In this document: positions 18,084-26,900 of the stretch, one piece after another
Position numbering within the stretch: the stretch's first letter is position 1
Layout of the letters: each line of letters starts with the position of its first letter
Origin: CAVTYH01 sp963738835
Lineage (GTDB): Bacteria > Planctomycetota > Planctomycetia > Pirellulales > JADZDJ01
Assembly (NCBI GenBank): GCA_963738835.1
Contig: CAVTYH010000001.1
Location: 1,240,001 to 1,304,000 of the forward strand
Length of the DNA: 64,000 nt
Direction: 5' to 3'
Notes under the pieces: model-generated
What the model was told of the DNA's origin: nothing
The model's input: only the letters and a program-made list of their open reading frames with translations
The model's database searches: none
Program-made: the position numbers and the translations under genes

Positions 18084-18416
18084 GTGGATATCGCATCACT
18101 CGAGTTGCTGATCCTTAATGAATGTCAAGACGACACTGAGAATCTTGAGCAGTTGTTTAAGGCCATATGCTTGGAATTTTCTGGAGAACGATACGATCCG
18201 ATGAACCCAAAGTCTTTCTATTTCCGCGATGGCCCTCACGGAATACATCTGAACGACATCGCAACTGTCATTCCATCCTTGATAACGAAAGGATGGCTCG
18301 CAGGAAAAATGGAAGACGGATCACCGGTTTCAATGACTGCAAACCTTTCCTTCGTGTGGTCCGCGTGGTTCAGGACATCGGATGCCGGACGGCAAGTGTT
18401 GAGTGCATCGAGATAA
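18084..18416 (+). CDS. Hypothetical protein between two insertion sequences
   Basis: A 110-aa acidic protein beginning at GTG 18084 with an AAAGGA site upstream. It starts MDIASLELLILNECQDDTEN and contains an amphipathic helix, then a turn-rich segment (FYFRDGPHGIHLNDIATVIP) and a short C-terminal part. No known motif is recognised. The gene lies 33 bases after the IS5-type right end and stops nine bases before the IS1182-type left end. It may be a survivor of a longer gene or operon broken by both insertions. A truncated C-terminus cannot be ruled out. Confidence 0.45.
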   Translation: MDIASLELLILNECQDDTENLEQLFKAICLEFSGERYDPMNPKSFYFRDGPHGIHLNDIATVIPSLITKGWLAGKMEDGSPVSMTANLSFVWSAWFRTSDAGRQVLSASR

Positions 18417-18425
18417 GACTAACTT

Positions 18426-20259
18426 AGATGGGCCGGCAAAAAGTCGAGGCGTTTGGCCTTGCGAATAGCCATCCAGGCGCTAGATTGGCAGGATGTTAAC
18501 TCTACGCGACCATCAGAGCGGCGTTCTATTCGATCCGTGGGAATGCCTTGGCCGGCAACGGCGAAGGTTGCTGGAGCAGAGTTGGGCTGGTGTGTTTCGT
18601 GATTACTTGCTGAGACACTTGCCGTTGCGGGAATTGGCGGCCAGTTTCCGGGACGATTTTGGCCGTCCGAGCAAAGACCTATCGGTCGCGCTAGGCGCAT
18701 TGATCTTGCAGCAATTGCACGATTTGACCGATCAGCAAACGACCGAAGCGGTGGCCTTGAACATTGCCTGGCACTACGCACTTGACGTTCACCACGAACC
18801 GGACGCCTACCTTTGTGAGCGCACGCTCCGCAACTACCGTCGTCGGATCCTGGAACTGGGATTGGACGAGGTGCTGTTCCGTACCTTAACCGACAGGCTG
18901 ATCCAAGAAGTCGGCGTGGATACCACGAAGCAGCGTCTCGATTCGACGGCCGTCCGTTCCGCCATCCGCGGCCTCACTCGATTGGGGATTCTTGTCGAAG
19001 CGACTAGCAAGTTCCTCCGAGAACTGAAGCGGAAGCTTCCTGAACTCTATGCCGCTGTCGATGCCGAGGTATTACGTAAGTACGTCGAGCGGCAAGGCGA
19101 TGGGTGTTTTGCCGACACGCGGCCGAGTGAGTCGAAGCGGCGGTTGCCGGAAGCGGCCCAGGATGTGTACGCCTTGGTCGAGCAATTTCGGCCGACCACA
19201 GCGGCACAACTCGACAGTTTCCAACTGCTGGAGCGTATCTTCCAGGAACAGTGTGAGGTAGCCCCCGATTTGAACTCACCCGTGGCGGTACGACCGCCCT
19301 GCAAGCATGACTGCGACGGCGTTGTGAACCCAGCCGATCCCGACGCCCGCTACAACAAACACCGCGGTGTAGGCTACCTGGTGCAGGTGATGGAAACGTA
19401 TGCGGAAGACGGTACGTCGCCTGCTGACGAATCGCAGCCGACGAAGCCCGATCTGATCACGCATGTGGCGGTGGGACCACTGACGGTGCATGATCAAACT
19501 GCCTTAGAACCAGCGCTCGAAGACGCCACCCAGTGCGGCGTGAAGCCCAACACTTTGTTAGCCGATTCGCATTACGGCTCGAAGGAATGTTTGGAAACGG
19601 GACGAAAGCACGATGTGGAGATCGTCTCGCCAACCATGACAGCCAAAGGAAAGCGGCAAGGCCGGTGGACGCTGGAAGACTTTGAACTGGACGATGAAGG
19701 ACGCATCCTCCGATGCCCAGCGGGACAAGAGCCGATCGAAACGAGCGTGGCGGACGTGCGGATCCAGGTATTGTTCGACCCGCTGGTCTGTCAGTTGTGT
19801 CCGCACCGAGACTGCTGTCCAGCCTCGGCCGTCGGCCGCAAAGATCGTCGCTGGCAGTACACTCACGATCGGGTGCGACAACGGACACGACGACTCCAGG
19901 ATGCCAGCCCAGCGTTTCGTGAACGCTACCGCTGGAGAGCGGGCATTGAAGCAACCATGTCACGCTTCAAACACCAACTGGGCATGGCTCATTTGCGAGT
20001 TCGCGGCTTGGCGAAAGTGACCTATGCGGCGATGCTCCGCGCCTTGGGACTTAACATCCTCCGAGTCGCCGCGTACAAAATGACACTCGGGGCAGTTTGA
20101 AACCAAATCGCGACGTCTTTCGGCTTTCCAGGCACGATCCATCGCCTTTGTGCCGACGCACACCCGACAGATGTCACCTGCTGATTCAAAATCGAATCAT
20201 GCATCTCGGAAATTAGCCGCCGAAAACGTCAGATCGAAAGCTTTTTTGCCGGCCCGTCT
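18426..20259 (+). mobile_element. Intact IS1182-type insertion sequence
   Basis: Terminal inverted repeats at 18426-18442 (AGATGGGCCGGCAAAAA) and 20243-20259 (reverse complement AGACGGGCCGGCAAAAA) differ at one base. The 4-bp sequence ACTT at 18422-18425 is repeated at 20260-20263, consistent with a target-site duplication. One full-length transposase gene lies inside. The unbroken frame and near-perfect ends suggest a recent insertion. Confidence 0.85.
18493..20100 (+). CDS. IS1182-family transposase
   Basis: A 535-aa DDE transposase that moves the surrounding insertion sequence. The N-terminal DUF772-type domain is visible (FRDYLLRHLPLRELAASFRD, FGRPSKDLSVALGALILQQL). Candidate catalytic residues are Asp in QRLDSTAVRSA, Asp in TLLADSHYGSKE and Glu in WRAGIEATMSRFKHQLGMAH. 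A Cys-rich segment between the second Asp and the Glu (CPAGQEP...CQLCPHRDCCPAS) is characteristic of this family. The frame is uninterrupted, in contrast to the neighbouring IS copies, so it is probably functional. Confidence 0.9.
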   Translation: MLTLRDHQSGVLFDPWECLGRQRRRLLEQSWAGVFRDYLLRHLPLRELAASFRDDFGRPSKDLSVALGALILQQLHDLTDQQTTEAVALNIAWHYALDVHHEPDAYLCERTLRNYRRRILELGLDEVLFRTLTDRLIQEVGVDTTKQRLDSTAVRSAIRGLTRLGILVEATSKFLRELKRKLPELYAAVDAEVLRKYVERQGDGCFADTRPSESKRRLPEAAQDVYALVEQFRPTTAAQLDSFQLLERIFQEQCEVAPDLNSPVAVRPPCKHDCDGVVNPADPDARYNKHRGVGYLVQVMETYAEDGTSPADESQPTKPDLITHVAVGPLTVHDQTALEPALEDATQCGVKPNTLLADSHYGSKECLETGRKHDVEIVSPTMTAKGKRQGRWTLEDFELDDEGRILRCPAGQEPIETSVADVRIQVLFDPLVCQLCPHRDCCPASAVGRKDRRWQYTHDRVRQRTRRLQDASPAFRERYRWRAGIEATMSRFKHQLGMAHLRVRGLAKVTYAAMLRALGLNILRVAAYKMTLGAV

Positions 20260-20263
20260 ACTT

Positions 20264-20745
20264 AGAGGGTGAGTATTGGACGCGCTCGTCGTTTGAAGAA
20301 ATGACCCCATGATCCGCCTTGCCGATCCGCAGCCGCAGGACGATGGGCCGGATGAATACTGTGGCCGGTTCGCCGCCGACGCCGAGTTGCACTTCGAGCC
20401 GACCCGCCCGACGACAAGCTCAGGATCGAACGACTGGTACGGCCCGACTGTTGGCAGTTGGCGCATCGTGAACCGTCGCTTTCAGCACTGGTCTCGATAG
20501 CCCCGCTTCCACCGGGGGCTGCGCCGCAAATAATCGATCGATCGCAAAATCCGGTCAAAGCGAATTGCTGCACCCCGACCGAACCGTACGACCCGAATAA
20601 CTGTCCTGCCAGCCAACCAGCCAATGGCTCGCAGGGATGTGCTGCGATTGCATCGATGCCGTTTGCCGCATATCCTAATGTGTTGCGATAGAACAGCTTC
20701 CATCCGACTCAGCCAGGCGGCAAGTGTTAACCCCAGAGGACTTTT
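20264..20745. other. Region between IS1182-type element and ilvB
   Basis: About 480 bases with no well-supported gene. A 63-codon frame at 20309-20500 has no recognisable features. A REP-like hairpin (AGCCCCGCTTCCACCGGGGGCT) lies at 20499-20520 and matches the family seen at 3413-3432. The ilvB ribosome site is at 20735-20740. Confidence 0.5.
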
Positions 20746-22516
20746 GTGGCCACAGCGTCCAAACCACGCACCAGTAGCGGATTAGTGACCGGTTCCGACG
20801 TTGTCGTGCAGTCGCTCGTGAATCACGGCGTCGATATCATTTTTGCCTATCCGGGCGGCGCGTAGCATGCCGCTGCATCAGGCGCTTACCCGCTTCAAAG
20901 ATCAGATCCGCACGATTCTGCCGCGCCACGAGCAAGGTGGGGCCTTCGAAGCCCAGGGTTACGCCCGAACCACGGGCAAACCCGGTGTCTGCATGGCCAC
21001 CAGCGGCCCTGGTGCTCTGAATCTGGTGACGGCCATCGCCGACGCCAAGATGGATAGCATTCCGCTGATCGCGCTAACCGGCCAGGTTGGCACGCCGGTC
21101 ATTGGCACCGATGCATTTCAGGAAACTCCCATCGTCGAAGTCTGCCGTGGCATCACCAAACACCATTATCTGGTGACCGATGTGAACGATCTGGCTCGCG
21201 TGATGCGCGAGGCCTTTCACATTGCCACGACCGGCCGCCCAGGCCCCGTGCTCGTCGATGTGCCAAAGAACATTCAGAATGCAGCGGTCGAGCCAGATTA
21301 CAACGTGCCGATGAATTTGCCCGGCTACCATGTCGAGGACCGTCGAGCTAAGCCGGAACAAATTCGGCAAGTGGCCGCGGCGATCAAACGCGCCAAGCGA
21401 CCCATCATCTATGCTGGCGGCGGCATCATCAGCGGCGAAGCCAGCGCAGAGCTGCGAGAACTATCGCGCATAACCAAAATTCCTGTCGCCATGACCGTCA
21501 TGGGCTTGGGCGCGTTTCCGGCCAGCGATCCGCTATCGCTCGACATGCTGGGCATGCACGGCACGGTGTACTCGAACTATGCCGTGAACGAAGCCGATTT
21601 GCTGTTGGCCTTTGGTGTGCGATTCGACGACCGCGTGACCGGCAAAGTATCGGAATTCGCGAAGCACGGCTTTATCGTGCATATCGACGTCGATCCCTCG
21701 GAAATCAACAAGAACAAAGCTGCCCATATTCCGGTCGTCAGCGACATCAAATTCGCACTGTCCGAACTGAACAAAGTGGTTGAAGTGCCCGACGATCTGG
21801 GCGAATGGCACCAGCAACTTGCTGCCTGGAAAAAATCAGACCCGCTCAAATACGACACGAAGTTCGATGGCATTCTGCAACAGCATGCCATCGATGAATT
21901 GTGGAAGCTGACGCGCGGTGAAGACACCATCATCTCCGTGGGCGTCGGTCAGCATCAGATGTGGGGCGCACAGTTTTATAAGTTCATGCACCCGCGAACA
22001 TTTTTGTCGAGCTCTGGCCTGGGCACGATGGGTTTTGGGTTGCCCGCTGCCATCGGCGCGAAGGCGGCCAATCCAGACAAGCTCGTCGTCGATATCGACG
22101 GCGACGGCAGCTTTCTGATGAACGTTCAAGAACTGGCCACCGCCTACTGCGAGAAATTGCCGGTCAAAGTGCTGCTTTTGAATAACCAGCACCTCGGCAT
22201 GGTCATGCAATGGGAAGATCGCTTCCATCAAGGAAATCGTGCCCACACGTATCTCGGGCCGATCGATCATCCAGAAGCGATTGGTCAGGGCGATGGGCTC
22301 GGCCCTTCAGAGCGCTATCCAGATTTTGTCACAATCGCCAAAGGGTTTGGGTGCGGCGCGGCATCAGTGAAGAAGAAAAGCGACCTGAACGCAGCGCTGA
22401 AAGAAATGATCGCGTACCCCGGTCCATTCGTGCTCGATGTGGAAGTGCCTTATCAAGAGCACGTGCTGCCGATGATTCCCGCCGGGATGACGGTGAAGGA
22501 TTTGATCAAGGAGTAG
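20746..22516 (+). CDS. ilvB: Acetolactate synthase large subunit, frameshift near the N-terminus
   Basis: Acetohydroxyacid synthase catalytic subunit: condenses two pyruvates (or pyruvate and 2-oxobutyrate) with thiamine diphosphate, first common step of branched-chain amino acid synthesis. GTG 20746 is chosen because AGAGGA lies five bases upstream and the N-terminal conserved sequence follows (GSDVVVQSLVNHGVDIIFAY, then PGGA). One extra base near 20863 creates a TAG, after which the family sequence resumes (MPLHQALTRF). The TPP-activating Glu is in LPRHEQGGAFEAQGYARTTG. The TPP/Mg motif is DGDGSFLMNVQELATAYCEK with NNQHLGMVMQWEDRFH. About 590 residues in all, normal for the family. No small regulatory subunit (ilvN) follows. 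The frameshift in a biosynthetic gene points to sequence error. Confidence 0.9.
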
Positions 22517-22531
22517 CTGGAGCAACCACCG

Positions 22532-22660
22532 ATGTCTGAGCGACCGAAGTTCTCGGTTCTGGAAATTGTTGTTGTCGGTCTGATATTTCTCTTCGTTCTC
22601 GGCGTGGCCGCGGTCGTCTGGTGGACTTTGGCAAGTGTACCGCTTGGTCCAGGGACCTAA
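22532..22660 (+). CDS. 42-aa single-pass membrane peptide
   Basis: ATG 22532 is preceded by GGAG nine bases upstream and lies 15 bases after the ilvB stop. The product starts MSERPKFSVL and continues with one strongly hydrophobic helix (EIVVVGLIFLFVLGVAAVVW), then a short WTLASVPLGPGT tail and TAA. A charged N-terminus, a 20-residue helix and a proper ribosome site favour a real small membrane protein, perhaps co-transcribed with ilvB. No family is recognised; it could be a chance frame. Confidence 0.5.
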   Translation: MSERPKFSVLEIVVVGLIFLFVLGVAAVVWWTLASVPLGPGT

Positions 22661-22858
22661 AATCTTCGCTAACCGGCAAGCTTTTCCTCATCGTCGTGTC
22701 TGGCGAGTTTCTTTGTCGGCTCTCCCGGTTTGGAGCCGATACAACCACCAGACCCAATAGCGTCGCTATGCGCCGCCGGCTGTCGTGCTAGCACGCATCG
22801 ATCGATGCTAGTTCGGCCAGATTAGGTTCTTCTGCCGCTTTCCTCGAGTTCCGTCATC

Positions 22859-23908
22859 ATGCCGCGTTTTTCTCGCCGCGTCTTTTGTGTTTTTAGCCTT
22901 TCGATCTGCGCCGCGTGCTGGCAGCCGGGCCAGGTTTTTGCGCAGGCGGTTCTGAACGACGAATCGCTCCGCACTTTCGGATTGAAGTCGGCCCAGCCAC
23001 GCGATCCGGCGCCGGTCGTCACGGCGGTGGCAATCAATGCCGCTGGCACGCTGTTAGCCACTGCAGGCGACGATCATGTGGTGAACCTTTGGAACATCGA
23101 CGACGGCAAACTGGCCTTCGCGCTGCACGGCCATGCCGATTGGGTTCGCACCATTGCGTTTAGCCCCGATGGAAAATCGGTGGCGACGGCCGGCGATGAC
23201 CGCACCATTCGGCTGTGGAATACCGCGACCGGAAAATTCATCCAGGCCTTCGGTCAGCATGCGGCCGCCATTTACACGCTGAAGTTCCATCCCGACGGCA
23301 AGACGATCGCCGCGGCCGGATTTGAAAATGTGATCCGCGTCTACGACGTGAAAAGCGGCAATCTGCTGCGTCAATTCGACGGCACCTCGCGCGATATTCG
23401 GGCCATCACGTTCTCGCCCGATGGAAAGATTCTGGTTGCCGGTGGACGCGACGGCTGCATATCGATGTGGAATTACGACACTGGTAGCCTGCAACAGCAC
23501 TGTCAAGCGCACAATCAACGAATTCGAGCGTTAGCGATTTCGCCGGATGCCAAAACGCTCGCCTCGGCCAGTGAAGATCGACACATCAACATCTGGGATG
23601 CGGCCACGGGGCAAGAGAAATCTTCGCTCGATAGCGGCGACGCAAAAGTGATGGCCATTTGTTTTTGTGGACCGCAGCGGTTGGCCAGCGGCGGTAGCGA
23701 TAATCTGGTGCGCGTGTGGGATTTGAGCACGCAGAAAGTCGCCGCCAGTTTTTCGGGTCATACCGGTTCGGTCGCGGCCGTGGCCAGCGATCCGCAAGGC
23801 AACTTGCTGGTTTCAGGCAGTTTCGACACGACGGTTCGCTTGTGGCAGTTGGACCGAGTGAACGGCGTGCAAGCCCAGCGGTCGGAAGAACAAATTCCGT
23901 TGCGATAG
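22859..23908 (+). CDS. Exported WD40-repeat protein
   Basis: A 349-aa beta-propeller protein, likely a protein-interaction scaffold. It has a signal peptide (MPRFSRRVFCVFSLSICAAC, cut near VFAQA), so it should act outside the cytoplasm. About seven WD repeats follow, each with a GH near the start and WD-like end: LATAGDDHVVNLWNIDDGKL, VATAGDDRTIRLWNTATGKF, IAAAGFENVIRVYDVKSGNL, LVAGGRDGCISMWNYDTGSL, LASASEDRHINIWDAATGQE, LASGGSDNLVRVWDLSTQKV and LVSGSFDTTVRLWQL. The seven blades are enough to close a propeller on their own. It lies 32 bases upstream of the large repeat surface protein on the same strand, so the two may be expressed together and possibly interact (inference). Confidence 0.88.
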   Translation: MPRFSRRVFCVFSLSICAACWQPGQVFAQAVLNDESLRTFGLKSAQPRDPAPVVTAVAINAAGTLLATAGDDHVVNLWNIDDGKLAFALHGHADWVRTIAFSPDGKSVATAGDDRTIRLWNTATGKFIQAFGQHAAAIYTLKFHPDGKTIAAAGFENVIRVYDVKSGNLLRQFDGTSRDIRAITFSPDGKILVAGGRDGCISMWNYDTGSLQQHCQAHNQRIRALAISPDAKTLASASEDRHINIWDAATGQEKSSLDSGDAKVMAICFCGPQRLASGGSDNLVRVWDLSTQKVAASFSGHTGSVAAVASDPQGNLLVSGSFDTTVRLWQLDRVNGVQAQRSEEQIPLR

Positions 23909-23940
23909 CAGGGGCTAAAAGCAACACGGAGGTTGCAGTC

Positions 23941-26900
23941 GTGAGCATTTTGCGGAACTTTGCCCGCTGGGGCAAATCGATGACCGGCATGCGCTTCGGC
24001 AAGCGCCGCTGCGATCCTCATTGCATGGCCGCCAAACTACGGGTCACTCGGTTTGAGCAACTGGAAATTCGCAATCCGCTGACGGCCAGCCCCACGCCCG
24101 ACATCCATCTGGGCGCCGTGTACCTCGATCCTGCCAGTGGCAACGATCAATCGCCCAACGTCATTCAAGTCACGTTTCAAGGCGGATCGCCTGGCACGCA
24201 ACTGAATCAAATCATCATCAACGGCGACAAAGACCATAACGGAAAATACTCCTCCGGCGAGATTCTCTTTGACACAGCTCCTGGCGGCCAGGGCGTTTTT
24301 GGCTCTTCGCCCTTTCAAATTGTTCAAGCTAATGGTTTCACCGTCATAGGCTTTCAAGTCGTTGATGGCGAACAGCAACTGGTCATCAACTTGCAAGGCT
24401 TCACAGCAGGCGACAAGCTGATTTTTTCGATCGATGTCGACGAAGCCCAATTTGTCGATCCCGAAGATGGTTCCGTCGATGTCAATGCGGTCGTCGAAGG
24501 GAACGAATTCCAGCGTTCCATCATGACCGGCTCGTTTACCGCGCCGCATTTTCAAGATACGACAGGCAGTGCGCTGTTTTGGGATGCCTACGATCAAAAC
24601 TTTGCCGCCGCCAATGCGTCATCCGGCAGCACGCTCGATCTGCCGACCGATAGTTACCAGCCCCCTTCGGCGGTCGATCAGACCGATCTTACAGCCGGTG
24701 CGGTGCTCACCCTCAAGCAAACTCCGCTGCCAATCACGCTTTCCGGCACGGTCTACTACGATCAGAATCTGAACAATCATCTCGATGCTGGCGAGCAAGG
24801 CCTGGGCAACGTCAAATTGAACCTGCTCGAGTGGGACGGCAGCCAGTGGCTGGCAACCGGCAATACCACAACCACTGATGCGCAGGGAAATTATACCTTC
24901 GTCGGCCTGTTGCCCGGCGATTACCGCGTGGCTGAGGTACAGCCGAGCGGTTATCTGAACGTTGGTTCACAAGTTGGAACCGTCGACGGCGGGGCGGACG
25001 GCACATCGGTCGATCCCGACACGCTCAGCGACATTCAACTGGTCGGCGGTCAAGACGGCATCCACTACAACTTCGGCGAATGTCTGCCGGCCAGCGTTGC
25101 CGGAAAAGTTTGGGCCGATACCAACGGCGACTGTGTCTATCAGCCAGCAACGGATATTCCGCTGGCCGGTGTGCAAATCGATCTGCTGGATTCACAAGGT
25201 CACTTCATCCGTTCGACAACCACCAACGCCCAAGGGCAGTATGAATTCGACGATCTAGCGCCCGGTACCTACGGGGTGTTCGAGCATCAACCGGCCGGAT
25301 ATTTCCAAGGCATGGACATGGTCGGCAGCGTTGGTGGATTGAACTCGGCCACAGACACCATCACGCAAGTGGCCCTGGGCTCCGATGTACACGGCGTCAA
25401 TTACGATTTCTGCGAAGAGCTGCCCGCCAGCCTCAGCGGCAAAGTTTGGGCCGACACCAATGGCGACTGCGTTTACCAACCCCAAACCGATATTCCACTG
25501 TCGGGCGTGCAGATCGATCTCTTGGATTCCGAAGGTCACACGGTGGCCACGACCACGACCAACGCCCAGGGCCAATACAAGTTCGAGAATCTTGCCCCGG
25601 GCACTTACAGCGTGTTCGAGCATCAGCCGGCCGGATACTTTGAAGGCATGGACATGGTCGGCACGGTCGCCGGCGAGATCGACGGCACGCATGGCGGCAC
25701 CGATTTGCTGAGCCATATCACTTTGGGCTCCGGCGCGAACGGCATCAACTACGATTTCTGCGAAGAATTGCCCGCCAGTTTGAGCGGCAAAGTGTGGGCC
25801 GATCCGCAGGGCGACTGCGTCTTTGGCCCGCAAGACATTCCGCTGGCCGGCGTGCAAATCGATTTGCTCAACGCCCAGGGTCAGGTTGTGGCGACGACCA
25901 CGACCAACGCTCAGGGGCAATACAAATTCGACAATCTTGCGCCGGGAACTTACGGCGTTTTCGAGCACCAGCCGACCGGCTACTTCGAAGGCATGGATTT
26001 GCTCGGCACGGTCGGCGGTGTGATTGTCGGCGCACACGGCGGTACCGACTTGCTCAACCAGATTGCACTCGGCTCTGGCGCTAACGGTGTCGAGTACGAT
26101 TTCTGCGAAGAGCTGCCGGCCAGCCTCAGCGGTAAAGTTTGGAACGACACCAACGGCGACTGCATCTACCAGCCGACCGATCTTCCCCTTTCTGGCGTGC
26201 AAATCGATTTGCTGAATTCCCAGGGACAGGTCGTTGCCACGACCACCACTGACGTCAGCGGCAACTACAAATTCGAGGGCCTCGCGCCGGGCGAGTACCA
26301 GGTGTTCGAGCATCAGCCACAGGGCTACCTGGAAGACATGGATATGCTCGGCACCGTTGCTGGCGTGATTGTCGGCTCGCACGGCGGCGCCGATTTGCTC
26401 AGCCAGATTACCCTGGGCTCTGGCGCCAACGGCATCAATTACGATTTTTGCGAAGAGTTGCCGGCCAGCCTCAGCGGCAAAGTGTGGAACGACACCAACG
26501 GCGATTGCATCTACGAACCGGAAACCGACATTCCGCTTTCCGGCGTGCAGATCGATCTGCTCGACAATCAAGGCCGTGTCGTTGTCACCACCACAACCGA
26601 TGCCGGCGGCAATTACAAATTCAAAAATCTCACGCCTGGCAACTACAGCGTTTTCGAGCATCAGCCGGTCGGTTTTTTGGAAGGCATGGACCTCCTTGGC
26701 ACCGTGGGCGGTGCAACCGTCGGTACGCACGGCGGGACCGATCTGCTCGGCCAAATCGCTCTTGGCACGGGTGCCGCGGGCATCAATTACGATTTCTGTG
26801 AAGAGCTGCCGGCCAGCCTCAGTGGCATAGTGTGGAACGACACCAACGGCGATTGCATCTACGAACCGGAAACCGACATTCCGCTTTCCGGCGTGCAGAT

